A stretch of 64,000 nucleotides of DNA from Aculops lycopersici (lineage: Eukaryota > Arthropoda > Arachnida > Trombidiformes > Eriophyidae): assembly GCA_015350385.1 (NCBI GenBank), contig WNKI01000001.1, positions 4,706,451 to 4,770,450 on the forward strand, written 5' to 3'. Every line of letters begins with the position of its first letter. Position 1 is the stretch's first letter. Positions 11,910 through 25,300 of the stretch are shown piece after piece. The notes below the pieces were generated by a model. The model was not told the DNA's origin. It did no database searches and saw only the letters and a list, made by a program, of their open reading frames with translations. The position numbers were made by a program, and so were the translations under genes.

Positions 11910-14900
11910 CTCTATTGAGCTTGTCCCTACGCGCTAGCTCCTCTAGATGCTTGGCCCTTTGTTCTAGTGCCCGATTGCGTTGCCTCTGTTGTTGCTGTTG
12001 TTTGCTCGACGCCATTGCCTTGTTCCTATGGCTTTGAGTCGATTGGGTTGTGTTATTAGCCCGTCCATTTGATGGAGACGGAGGTGAAGATGTTGTCGAG
12101 TTTGCCGGAAGCTGAGTGGGCGCCGCAATTGCCATTGAAACTCCCTTGGCCGTTTTGGGACTCGAGGCTTGAGCTAGGCGATCAATTAAAACCGCTCGCG
12201 GCGACTGGAGGGAGCCGCCGTTGCGAAAGGTGCGCTGAGACCAGCCGGAAAGGTTCGCCAGCCCATCGAGTTGAGCGTCGTTGTTGGTGTTGCTATTTCC
12301 GTTAGGTTGATCAGGTAAGTTCACGTTGTTGCCGTTGCGCAACCCTGAGGCGCCGCCGACACCTAATCTACCAGCAACATTCAGCGAGGAGGTTACGTCA
12401 CTCAATTGGCTCGCAGGCACTAACACGGTTAGGGGGACATTCAATTCGCTTGTCATCTCGTAGCCAACGGCCGGCACTAATGAGATGCACTTAATTCTAA
12501 TGTAATTCGAGTAGACTTTACGTGGTTGTTGCTGTTGTTGTTGTCGCGCTAGTTGCTGCATGTTGCCAAAGCTGAAGCTAGCGCCATTAGCACCAATAGG
12601 CTGCTGCTTATTCGCTATGCTTGACCTGATACTCTGTTGCTCTAATCTCACGAGTGGCTCCATGTAATCGGCCCCCCGATTACTACCACCACCGCCACTA
12701 GTCGCCGCCAACCTCTCGCCGCGCCTCAGCCGAGTGAGCGAGTTGGTGTTGGAAATCTCGGCTTTGATCCCAGTTAGCAGGTGGTTGTCAGTGGTAGGCG
12801 AGCTTGTCATCGTTGCCGAGCTAGTTAAGTTATAATTAGCCGCTCCACCGTCGCTTCCTGTCTCCTTGACCGGAAGCTCAGAACTGGAGGCATAACTTTC
12901 CTCTTCTTTTTTGTCGTAGTTGCCGCTATCGCCGCGCTCGTCTTCGTCCTCCTCACTGACACCATTGACTCCAGCGCTCCAGTCCACTGGGCTTTCGTGA
13001 TCTGGAAATCCTTCTCCCCACTGGTCGCTCGGTTTCGGTCGCCTCTGTTGTTTGTTTTTCAACTTCCGGTTGCGCTTTTGGTCAGTCTCTTTTCCCTCAC
13101 CACCATTGCCATTGCCACTGCCACCTCTAGCCTTTGGTTTCAATTTCAACTTTTCTCTTTCCAAATCAACGTTTGGCTGGTCGTCGAAGTGAACCCCCGC
13201 GTTGGCGCCCCCCTGTCCCGTTTGCTTATCTCTCGAGTCCACGCGCTGGACTTGCGTTGGCCTCGCTGTGGTCGAAGTGGTTGTCGTTGTTGTTGTGGAC
13301 GTAGTGGTCGTAGACGTCGGACTAGCTGTTGGTGGTGTGCTCGTTGGCCACACCGAGCCGCCACTTCCGGTCGCAGCGCCAGCCTGAGCCACAACCGGCG
13401 GCGAGCCGCGCGATTTAGCCTTTAGCAGTCCGGTTTCACTTTCACCATTCGAGTTTGCGCCAGTCGCGGTGGTAGCGACCATCTCAAAGTCCTCGAGTGT
13501 CAACTGCAACGAAATCATGTTGGCCTCCATTTGGTCCGAGTAGCTAATAGTGGAGTTTTCCAATGTCCTCCCAACTGGCACCAGCTGATTGTTGATGAAA
13601 AACCTCAGCTGAGCAACGGGATTTGAGCGGCTCGACTCACATCTCACGACTGGTCCCGCGACCGGAAGCGGCGAGTTGGCGCGCAGTCGCTGATTGTTGT
13701 TGTTATTGTTGCCTAAATCGTCGTCGTCATCATCATTATTATTAATATTTGCATTCGCTCGGTTCATGTTACCACTTGTAAATCTATTACCGCCAACAGA
13801 CCAATTGGCTTGGTTGCCGTCGTTCGCTTGCCTCCCATTGGTTGGTGGATTATTCAAGTCCAGCAAGGTGGCCGGCGTGATGGCGCCACCGGCGCCGATC
13901 ACTGTGGCCGTGACTGTTGCGCGAAGCGGAAGTTGTGGCGGTGGCGGAGTTGGCGCTGGGAGTTCAACATTTTCCAACAAGCTGAGTTTCGGTCCAGTTT
14001 CAGGTAAAGCTGTTAGTTTCCATTGAGGAGTTAGACGGGCATTCAGGAAAATTAGTCAGCATTTTCGAGCAGTTTGAGAGAATCCATGTCAACCAATCTA
14101 CTGAGTGGTTGACGACCGATACTGTCGCTTGACTTACCGTAAACTTGCATTCGCTTCTCACCACTGACAGTCTCGAAGTTTGGTCCCTCTGTTTGATTTG
14201 GTTCGGTTTAGTTTGATTCGGTCAGATTGGTAGTTAGGCCAGACAACGGGAAGCGGAAGTTGCGGGGTGGAGTGAAGTGGAGGTCGAGAACATGGAAGAG
14301 AAAGTGAGAGTTAGAGTCGCGAGTCAATTGATTTGTTAATTGGCCGATGGTTGGCTTCCGAACTAAGCAAGTGGTCATTCGAAGCGCGACCAAAGAGGCC
14401 ATCGAGCTCGTGACTAGAATCGCTATCACTCAATCGATGAGTTGGAGCCTCGAGATTCTCGGTGTGCCGTCACTGCCACTACAGACAAACGCTCACTGCA
14501 GTGCCCTACTATCTGGCCGTTCAATCAAACTTTGTGCGCTTATCTGTGTTAGCGAGTCCAGCAGCGACCAAGTGGTGGCGCCTAGCGACGAGCATAAGGC
14601 ACCTAGCGCTAAACTAGGCAGCAGATAAACCTCAACAGTCGGCTGACTTGAAAGTCCACTTGAAAGCAATAGATTATCTGAGTTTCAGTTTGAGAGTATC
14701 TCAAACTCATACTGAAGCAACACTTGCACACAAACACTCAAGAAACTTACCTGATACCACCTCGCAGCGGTAAAGGCCACTGGACCAGTGGGTTACGTTG
14801 CGCAAATACAACACTTGAGAATTTGAGCGAGCTAAATCGATGCGAACACCTGGAAGCTGGAGGAAGGATTTTGCTCGCGCTCCATTGGCCGGAATGAAGC

Positions 14901-17442
14901 GATAAAACTCTAGCGAATCCTTGAACCATTTAACGGAATAGAGACGCGCAAGAGGCCAGTTGTGATTGCATGCGAGCTCAATGGAATCGCCTGCCAGCGC
15001 GTAGTCGGGTAGATCGAGGATTTGATTGTTGCCCGGCGACTGCTGTTGGTTGGCTGCCGGACTTCCGGTTTCGGGTTGGTCGGCGAGCATGGCGTTTTCG
15101 TTGGTTCGATTGTTCGAGTTGTTATTTTGCGTTGAATTCTCGGACTCGAGAGCGTTGTTATTGTCGTTGTTGCCTCTGACTTCAACGACTCCATTAAATC
15201 TCATCGGCGGCTGCACGGCCACAGGTGCGTTCATTAAACCAAAGACATTGTTGGTGTTTGTTACGCCGCCAGTGTCAGTGTCGTAGTCCAACAAGTTGAC
15301 TGGCCTCTCTGGTCCAACAAATCGACGCCGAGTTATGCGCACCGTAACTGGCACTTGTCTCTGTCTCAATTGGGCCAAATTATCCTTCGTTTGCACAACT
15401 TCCGGTTGATCACTCACCCCATCAACAAGGATAACTCTGCCGTTTCCTCTTGTTGTTGTCACTCGTATTTGTCCATTTAATTGAGGTTGAGTTAAGTCGA
15501 TGAGTCTATTGTTTTGAACCAATCGTCGCGACTGGTGCCTCAATCTCACATCGTTGTTTCGGTTGTTTGTTGTGAACAAGAATTGATTATTCTGGTTCAA
15601 ATTTGAATTTGGATGATCAACTCGAATCGGTAGTTGTTCCTCTAAATAATCATCGTTACTCGATGTGGACGCTGTGGTTGGTAGAAACAATCGGTTTAGT
15701 GCATTTTGAATGGGCGACAAGATTCCCTGACTCGACGGTTGTCTTGTGTAATAGTAACTCGGAGGTCCCACTTGCGAGTTGCCCCTAACTACATAGTAAT
15801 TTGCATGCTCGGTGGCTGAGGTGGTTGTAGCTACTGCTCCAACTGTCATCCCAATGGTGTTGTTTGTTCTTTTTTCAACTTCAACAGTCTTATTTTGTGT
15901 AACTTCAGGTAGTTGGCCTATTGATCGTTTAGCCCACCACTTGGCTGGCGATGGTGCTGGTGCTGGCAATTCACTACAGTGGGCCAAAATGACCGGACCT
16001 CCACCTGTTTTCTTGTGCAAAATTGGATCGTGGTCTGGCGCGTACTTGGTATACAAGTTGCCGTGATGATGATGATTGTAGCTCGGCTGCTGCAGGATCA
16101 TCAGGTAATTAACACAAAGTAGCGTGTAGCCCAGAAGGCCGGCGACACTAAACTTGGCCTTGTCCATGTGCTTATACTTTTTACCTTTACCTATACCCTC
16201 ACCTTTGCCGTAGTAGTAATGAGCATGATGGTCATCGTGCTCGTACTTGTGATGATGGTGATCGTAAGGCTCGTAAACGTAAGCATATTTCACCTTCTTC
16301 CTCTTCTTTGAACGGCCACCACTTTTTGGCCTCTTGTGTTTCACCTTCAATCTGTACTTTTTACCCTTACCTTTGCCCTTATGATAATAGTGGTCATCGT
16401 CGGCATTCTTTTTACCATAGCTTTTCTTGTGGTGATACTTTTTCCTTTTGTGATATTTCCCCTTAACAGGATACTTTTTCTTTTTCATATAAACTTTCTT
16501 CTTTTTACCATGCTTCTTATTGTGGTGATGATGATCGTCGTGGTTATCATCGTGATCATCTTCGTAATCTGAGTCGAAATCCGACTCATCGGACTCGTAA
16601 TCAGATTCCTTCTTCTTGATTACACTCCACGAATGGCCATCTTCTCCCTTCTCCTCAACGTGGATAACTTTCGACGAGTAGTGAGACGATTGAGGCTCGT
16701 GGTTTTTGATTGAGTTGATTGCTTGAATCTTGGACGAGAGCGAAGCTTTATTACCTGGCGACTGATTATTTCCACCACCATCGAGCTTTGTAGCTGGCTT
16801 CACGCGATTTCCTCGCTTCTTTTGATCGGTTCTTGTTTTAACTGGAACCGCATCGATATATGGATCCAATGACTGAATGTTGTTGCCGGCCTTTTGAATG
16901 GCTCGAGGTTTGTCTGAATTTCTCAGTTTATTTGAATTCAATGCCAACAAAGATTCCTCGCCCATTTGCTGTGGCCGTTGCGCTTTATCTAACTGATTCA
17001 AACCCTCTGGCTTATCCATTGGCGCTCTTGCTTCGCGATCGCCGACTAAATCATCCTCAAATAGCCGTTTTGAGAGGGATGAGTTCTTTATTTCGTCGAG
17101 AGATTGATTGTTGAATCCCAATTTTGTGGAAAGAAAGTAGGTAAATTCTTCTGCAGTTGGCGGTGATTCATGATAGTAGTGAGTGTGATCAGTTGGTAAG
17201 ATACAAAAATTCGGCAACCAATTGCTTGAAACTTGGCTTGCTGTTGACAAAGTTGCAGAGAGTTCAATTGGCGCCGTCGCGCTTGCCGTTGCCGCTGATA
17301 TGGATTGCGTTGTGTTCATGTTGACTTCTCTTTGGTAAATGATCACCTGCTCAGGTGACACCTGTGTTCTGATCCCCGCCAACACAACATCGACTCGATC
17401 GCAAAATACCTGCCCCTTGTTTTTTGCACTTATAATTGGCAT
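11910..17442 (-). CDS. Beaten-path-like Ig-domain protein with large low-complexity insertions (3' end unresolved)
   Basis: Two coding exons, 14751-17442 and 11910-14009, join in phase: donor TCAG/GTAAGT, acceptor AACAG, split codon G|CT. Exon one encodes 897 residues plus one base. It has an Asp/His/Lys/Tyr-rich block at about 300-425, a hydrophobic segment at 431-450, an Asn/Gln-rich linker, then an Ig V-type domain at about 815-897 with LYSVKWFKD, EFYR, LPGV and SGLYRCEV. These are hallmarks of the Beat family, secreted or membrane-attached cell-surface proteins that act with Side receptors in axon guidance. Exon two adds about 700 residues. It carries the second Ig-like domain (VVRCESS, QLRFFIN), interrupted by about 320 low-complexity residues before the closing YIRIKC. 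It ends at a donor (GTAAGT, 11909), so more exons follow. The ATG at 17442 is preceded in frame by a stop. An internal ATG at 16167 (MDKAKFSVAGLLGY) would give a normal signal peptide and may be the real start. Confidence 0.75.
14010..14750 (-). other. Intron of the beat-like gene
   Basis: This 741-base intron runs from donor GTAAGTTT to acceptor AACTAACAG. It separates the end of the first Ig domain from the rest of the protein. No gene is seen inside it. Confidence 0.7.
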
Positions 17443-20400
17443 GTTGTCATTGATTAGAGTCGCTCGTTGGTTAATTGTAACTCGCTATTATCTGCTCACA
17501 ACCTTGAAAGTCATTCCACTCGCTCGTTAGATGGACTTGGTATCTAATTGCATCCCTAAGTTGAATCGATTTAACAACAGCGGCAGCAACAGCGACAGTA
17601 AACTCTCTATAAATAGTGACAATATAACTTTTAGTAGTCAATGTGAACAACTTTTCCCTTTGGTCTTCCAACTTCCGGATTCGCCAGGTAAATCACAAAA
17701 CTTTTTGGCGACTCACACGCGCAAACAATCGATCAAAACAAAATAAGAGAGAAAAAAATAAATACACTTCGATTGACTAAGTGGAAAATTAAGCGCCACC
17801 AATCGATCAACCAACTTGATGGCCTTCTTTTTCTCTTTTGTACCACTTTTTCCATTCCTCCTACTAAAAGCTCACTTTTTAACAACATTCAACTGGATGG
17901 CGGATGTTGCTGACAATCCAACTCCAGTTCCAATTGCTGCAAAATGCGCGAGGCAATCTGCGCGCGGACCTAGCGACGAGCGAAGCGGTTGGCTCTTATC
18001 GATTGGTGTACCTAGCGACTGCGCAATCTCAGTCCAATCCTCTGGGAATCCATCTAACAACACATCGCGTTTTTCCCACTCAAGTGGCACATGATTTGAA
18101 TACTCCAATTTCCAATGAAATGGCCAAATTTTATGATCGGATGTCAAGTGATTCAATCACAGTGTCAAATTACTATCGCAGAAAACAGTCAGAAATAAAC
18201 ACTTTTTTACGCACATTCCACCTCCGACTTTACAGCTGACTCATTTGTATTCAATCGTTGTGTATTGTATCAATCTCTGGTTAAATTGAATCATCAGAAT
18301 AGATGCAAGTTTTCCTCAGATCGATAAAGCACACTTTTTTGAGCAAAACTGTAAATTGAAAACCACAGTTACCTCACTAAGTTAAAAAACTTGATAGGAG
18401 ATGATTTTGAGTGACGGAGTCTCCACTTCAGAGAAAGCGATGGATTATTTCAATCTCACACTACAGCATTCAAAACAGTCGGACGGCAGGTCAAATAGAC
18501 ACCCGCGGAGTTTGCAAACTTCTGTCGCTATCTCGAGGTAGTCATTGAATTTGTTTGAAACGTTTTTGCCGCAAAGTGAACGGCTTCGGCAGACATCTCC
18601 AACTCTTCCAGTCTAAAAATACAAACTAGAGAAGAGGGAGGAAAGCCTCGGTGAGAAACTCGCAGCTCATTACCTGTGCTGCTCCAGTCGGTGCGTATTC
18701 CCATTAGTGGCCACAAGTTATGAATATCTAATGAAGTTCCAAGTTACTGGAAGCGGTACAACGACGTCGCCGCATCACTGTTTTTTGCTCACAAGTGGGG
18801 CAAGTTGCCCCCACTTGTTGCCGCTCACACTTGAGACACAAGTTGAAAGGAACGCTCGCTCAATGGTTCATGTTTCGGGGGGAATCCACAAGACACAAGA
18901 GAGATACAGGAAAAGGCGACGACATTAGCGCGCTCGTGATCTTGTGTGTGTGTCTGTGTTTCTTAAAAATTAGATGGACACGTATCTTGTGATGCAACCG
19001 ACTCAACTAGCAACCTGATAATCTTACAACGCTACAGCGCTGCAACTCTAATAGCACAGGTAAGTGAGAGATTTTTTTTCTTCATAAATTTGAATTTTCT
19101 CCTCACTAGTTAACTTGAGCTCTGATGACGCACTACTACGTCACACTTTCACATCTCGTCTTCCCGCTTCCCACTACCAAACCAAAACATTTGTCTCCTA
19201 ACTGGCGGTCGGAGGTTTCATCGGTTGGTCATTTCTATTGCACCTCTATTGTCCAGGTAGACGACGACGACGACTAGTGCGCCAGCAGTAGCGATGGAAA
19301 TTTTGTTTTGAGAAATGGATCTGGCTGCAGCTGTAGCAGCGGCGACGACGGCGGCGGCTCGCCCACAGGTGTAGACAGCACACAGGCAACAAGTGGCATG
19401 TATTTGGTCTCCTGATGATAAGCAGCACCAACTGCAGACTCCGCAATCACAGCGGAGGATACGGCAATCGGCTAACCTGCTGCTGCTGCTCATGTTCTCA
19501 CCACCATTTTTGATCCTTGGTCACTTCTCTCTTTCTTCTTTGCATCTCGTCTCGTCTCGTTTCTTTTGCAGAAAAGTCCCATTGGAAACAAGAGACAAAG
19601 AGCGAGTGACGAGACGGAACGGAACAGGACGAAAAATGCGGCTTCTTCGTCTGCGTTTGCGATCGTTAAGTTAACTTAAAAGTCTAGCGAATCCGAGTAG
19701 CAGTGGCCAGTCCAAAATCTCAACCAACTTTTAAACGAGCAAAAATTGAACCTAACAAGTGAGCCATTGTGTTGTAGTGGTGGTAGTGCTAGTGCTAGTG
19801 GTAGCGGTGGTAGAGGTTGCGATGGTCGCCACTGCAACTAAGCGCAATCGCGCCTCAGATTAGCTTCCCATCTTTCGCCAAACTACCGGATGCTTCCACT
19901 TGGAAGCTCGTAGATTAGCCAGCGAGGATTTCAGTGTCTTCCCAGAATAATTTCTGTAACCGCAACAACAATAACAATGACCAGCAGGCCGAGCGATTGA
20001 CCAACGGGACGATCGTTTTGCTTCACAAGCCTTTTGATTTGCTGCTGTTGCTACTGCAACTACTTTAGCGTTAGATTCTGTCTTCCTCTCATCTTTTCTC
20101 ATTTTCAACTCTGATTCCCGCTACTGCTGCTGCTGCTGCTGCTAACCAATCGGCAATCGATCAGCCTGCCAATCGCCAGCTCACCTCCAGTGAGCCGACC
20201 ACTGGGGGCAATTAATTATCCGTCCACAGGTACAGGTAAAAGTGTCTACCTAGCCCAAAAACGCCGGAAGTTCCTCGAGACTCTTTGTTGCCATCCTGGT
20301 GGACTGATATTCAAGTTTTATTGCCATCAATCCTATCGTTAAATTGAAGTGACAGCGACAATCGTCGTCTCTCCGTCAGACCAGTCAGTCAGCCATCGAG

Positions 20401-22377
20401 CCGACCACAAGTTGTCGGCCCTAACCCGCCCCTAATGTACAAGCAAGCCACAACCTTTTGCTCAGGTAGGTTTTACAGGGGAGTAAGTGGAGAGAAGGTA
20501 GAGAGATAGAAATCCCCAATGCCAACCACAAATGTACCTGTTTAACGTGAGCGGGACAAACGGGCGAGAGTAAACAAAGACTTACCTGTTAATGAGCTGT
20601 CGAGGTTTTATGCTAATAGCCGCTAAACGCTCGCTAACTCCTGGCTATTAGTTTCACTGATAAGCATGCGAGCTGATTGATCGGATCGACCAGACGACTC
20701 GCCGCTGAACTTGAAGCTCGCCATTAAGCAACTTGATACTACCAAACAAACGAAGAAAGGCCACGAGACGATAATGAGTCGCGAAAAGATCAAGGCGATT
20801 GGTTGCTAGACTAGTCGACGAGAGCAAAGCGCGTGTAACCACTAGCTCATGTTATCAAACCACCAAGACAAAGCCACTTGTTGAGCAGCTTACAACCTTA
20901 CAAGCGACAGTATTATTGCTAGCGGTTTGTTGAATCATTAGCCTTATTATCGGCACGCTGCTGTTTGTTAACCTACTTGCCTCACTCGGCGACCACCTGT
21001 TACTTATACTTCGTATGACCACCAACTCCTCTTTCCTGCTCAACTCAACTCGAATAGACTTGGCTCCATTGAGAAGCCCGATTGACCAGTGACGACCTGG
21101 TGGCGAGGCGAAGTCTTTGAATGGGACTTTATATCCCTGACACTAAACTTGAATTGCTTGGCCACGAGTTTGGACTTGCCTGTTAAAATATCATATCGCA
21201 CTGTGCTCAGGTGAATGGGAATGCAGGCGAAACAATTGCTCAAGCACGAAGATGCGCTTAAGTCTTAAGGTCGTCAGTTGGCGGCTGAAATCGATCAGGT
21301 TACCTGAGCAACGCTAGTCATTAGTTTCATTTGAATGATTGTTTTTCCCAATCGCATCTCATATTCACTCCTTATTATTTTCATCCCTTTTGTACGCAAC
21401 TCTCAATCATAACTCGAGGAGCTTCTCTTCTTCTCCGAATCTCTTTTGCGTTTAGTTAGGAAAGCAAAGCTTTAGAATTTGGATGTTAATGTTCATTTAG
21501 CTTTCAAGTTCGTGTTGCTGTCATTCTCGTCGCTTGTTGTCTGTTGTTTTTACCCGTCCGGTAAGCTAGCAAGTGTATAAGCAACGCGAAACGATGCGAG
21601 CGCTCGACGTCAATGATTACGACCATGTTTGCCCATTTGATTTGTTGCTGCTTACTCTTCCTCTCTCTCTCTCGCTCTCAGCTGCCACTTGTTGTTGCGA
21701 GACTAACGAGATAAATAGGCCAGTTTTGATTGACTCTCTCGTTAGCCGTCAGGTAAACTGCTTATTGTATTAGCGCCCTTTGTTCTGCGTTCTCTCTCTC
21801 CCTCTTTCTCTCTTGTTGGTATTATTGACCATCTTCACGATTAACAATTGACAGCCACAAGTTTGAGTCGAGACCAATAGCAAAAAAGTAGGCCATTTGT
21901 TGGCTTTTCAGTCAGTCGGTTGGCCGGTCGATTACGTATGTTATTGAATACTTTCGCTGCTGATCCATGGCTCGAATTAGCAACAACGGCAGCAACAGAA
22001 AAACTTTAATGGTTCTGGCTTGAAATATTGCTACAATTGTTCCCTTGAGTTTATCAAATTGGTTTTCATTTTCTTAGTTTATTTTCTCTCAGTTAGTTAT
22101 ATCTAATTCAAATTATTACTTATTTACAATAACATGAAACAATAGCGTAATTTATAAAAATTTAAAACTCGTCGTCGTTGTCGTCGTAACTAGTAGTAAC
22201 ATGACAACGAGCCAATATATTTTCTCCTCTTTTTCGTATCAGGTCCATGTAAATCTCCTCCTGTTGAAATCTTGCCACTACCGATCGTTTGTCACTAACT
22301 TTGGCTAGCTGTCAAACTTTAGATTATTATTATTATCATCTTTATCTTCGAGTTTCATTTAGGAGGCGCGTATTTTG
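17443..22377. other. Intergenic region, 4.9 kb
   Basis: It holds the promoter flank of the beat-like gene and the 3' flank of the CPAP1-type gene, both on the minus strand. No ORF has domain-like content. It has several dispersed CAACAAGTGG copies (18811, 19387, 20874, 21685) and two ACTTCCGG copies (17671, 20264). A minus-strand AATAAA at 22078-22083 probably serves the CPAP1-type gene. Confidence 0.55.
22078..22083 (-). promoter_or_regulatory. Candidate poly(A) signal of the CPAP1-type gene
   Basis: AATAAA on the minus strand about 295 bases after the stop at 22378. It would give a 3' UTR of about 0.3 kb. Confidence 0.45.
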
Positions 22378-25300
22378 TTACGCTCGTCTAGCTAGCAACT
22401 CGAGTTGTTGTTGTTGCTGCTGGTTCAGTTCCGCTTCTCCCAATTGGTCTTCTATGGGTCTCCTTTGTTGCTGTTGTTGAGATTGTCTTGAGTTCAGTTG
22501 GTTAGTGTTACTATTCTGCTGGCCACCGTCACCTGTGGCATCGGTGGAAAAACCGCTGGAGGTCAACTCGGTTGAGCTCGAGGGGGTCGACAAGTCGGTG
22601 CTCGAGATGGGATTTGAACTAGAGCTCAACGATGATCCCGCGCTCGGAGTCACGCTGTCGTCGGTCGCTGAATCGGAGCTTGAGAAGGAAGTGGAAAATC
22701 GGCCGGTGTTTCTCGAATTGTTACCTGAAGCACTTCCGCCGCTGCCACCAGTTTGGCGACTCGAGCTTACATCACTATTATTGTCACCGCCAATCGGTTG
22801 CGTCGAGCTGCCGTCGATTGAGTTACTTGCAGAGGAGGGAGTTGAGCTAAAGCCGCTGGTTATCTCGTCTTCCTTGTCGGCCATCATCAAAGAGCTCGAC
22901 GACGATGATGATGATGGTGACGACGACATCGAGCTGCCACTTGTTGTTCTGCTGCCGCCACCGCTCGACTTATTATTAGCAGCATCGCTACTCGGTGCTT
23001 GTGATCCCTGTGCCATGTTTGAGGGCACGCGGGTCGCTTGGTTAGCTAACGGAGAGTCAGTGGCGATTGCCGACGATGACATTAGAACGTTTGGTGGCGC
23101 AAAGGCTGCGTTGCAGTAGATTCCATCGTTGAGTTTGAAATACGAAAGCGACTGGCGACAATCGACTTGCCACCACCAAACGCAAACAAAGTGTTGCTGA
23201 CTAAATATGGTGCCATTCGGGCATAGGAACGTATCAAATCTACCGTCGCTCTGGCAAATGTGAAATGTTTGGCACTGGGATTCCATGTCGGCGTAGTAGC
23301 CACCTGGACAGGATTGCTGCGCGCAACTAAACGAGGTGTTGGGCGGAGAGGAGTAAATTGGATAGTCCAGTTGGGGTTCGCCTGGAATCGAGTTTCTCAA
23401 TCCCTCCAATGTGCTGCCTCCTGATCCAAGCTCTTGCTGCTGCCTGCCGCCACTTGTTGATTCGGATGTGCCACCGCTGCCACGCCCACTCGGGAGGCGA
23501 CCCGGTGGCCCGGCCATCATTTGGCCGCCCGCAAGTCCGCCCATGCCGCGCTCCAAATCGTCCAATTGTTTGTCAATCGCATTCTCCATTCCATTTCCAA
23601 ATCCCATGCTCATTCCCATCGAATCCCCGTCTGTCATGGCCTCCATTTGATTTTGCAGACCACTTGTTGAGGAAGACTGAGTTGTCGTTGTGCTTGGTGT
23701 GGACTTCGCCAGTTGTTGCTGCTGTTGAGCTTGTTGCTCATCTTTACCCGCCGAAAGTGACTGCATCACCAAGCCACTTGAAGTGGCGCCACCATCAGCT
23801 CCACTGTCCTCGCTGGACACTTGTTGCCGTTGCGCTTGATCTTGAGATTTGCCACTGCCCACTTGTTGCTGCTGTCCTCCCGGTGATCTTTGTTTTTCCG
23901 AATCTTTGTTGGCCACCTGTTGCGGTTGATTCGATCTACCTGGTTGCTGCGTTACAACGGAATTGCCACTCAGTCCAGAGTCGAGGCTCGATCCACTTCC
24001 GGTTCCGGAATTGCCACCAGTGTTGACATTGGCGGCAGGTGGTCGCGGCGAATTTCCGCTCCTCTGCTTGCTGCTTGTGTTTATCTTGTTACTGCTGCTG
24101 CTGCTGCCATCGGACCTATTGAAACTTGAAGGCGAACGCGAACTTCCGGTTGCAGTAGAAGTGGATAGTTTGCTGTTGTTGTGAGCATTGCTGCCGCTGC
24201 TTCCGCCAGACGATGAGGATTTTTTGCCGCTCGAGTTTCGGGTCTTTCCACTCGACTGAGATTGACTTTGCGAGCTAATCGATTTGCTGCCCGACTTGCC
24301 GCTAACCTGCGGACTCCTGCCGCTTCCTGTGAAGGTGGAATTGCTCAACACTAATCCGCTGGATGCAAATTGACCATTAGACTTGGCGTTGTTTTTGTTC
24401 ACCTTTGATGCCGACGATGGGGATGAGTTATTGCCGTTTTGACGCTGACCACCTGCTTGAGCAGATGATTTTTGTCCGTTATTGGATTTACCTGTTTTGC
24501 TACCAGTCTGTTGCGAAACGAATGGGCGGCTAGTGGTAGTGGTTGTGGTCGTAGGTGAAGTTGCAGTTGTGGTTGCAAGTGAATTATCGAAAAAAGAGGT
24601 GGATGAGTCGACGTTTGAATTTGGACTCAAACTTGATACTGAAACCTCGCGAAAACTCTGGTCGCCTCCGGAACCGGAAGTTGACGATGAGAGAGTTGGG
24701 CCTGTAGTTGCATTCGAGTTGAACCCATTGAAATCCATGTTGTTCTGCTGCGTTACTGTGTCCATCGATTGTGGACTCTGCGTTGTAGTGATTGATTGCG
24801 AGTTAAACGAGTTCAGCATTAAAGGCGACACCGTAGTTGTTGTTTGTTTCAGCTCAACCTGTTGATTGCCGCCAGTGCTAATCAATGGACTCAGCGTTGT
24901 AGTTGGATTCTGTTGTTGCTGTTGTTGTTGTTGCCACGAGTTTGTTGGCCACCAATTTGCTGGTCCAGTGATCAGACTCGAGTCCTGCGCTCGCTGGTTC
25001 AGGTTCTGGTTTTGGTTGTTGCCGGTGCCACTTGTTGATTGCGCTGACTGCTGTTGCAGACCACCACCACTGCTACCGCTAATCTTGGTGCCGCTCGATT
25101 TAATCTTATTAATATTCTGATTATTATTTTGGATCGAGTTCAAGTTTTGGCCGATGAAATTCTTGTTCGCATTCGCATTCACGTTTTCGTTCGAATTTGA
25201 ATTCAAATTATTATTATTATTATTATTGTTGTTATTATTCAATGCAACCTGTTGAGCGGCGTACTTTTGCAGCGCCTCGAGCGTGTCGCGCGCCATCATA

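Noticed and set aside
22505..23119. 204-codon plus-strand frame
   Set aside because: It is antisense to the C-terminal part of the CPAP1-type protein and carries no independent features.
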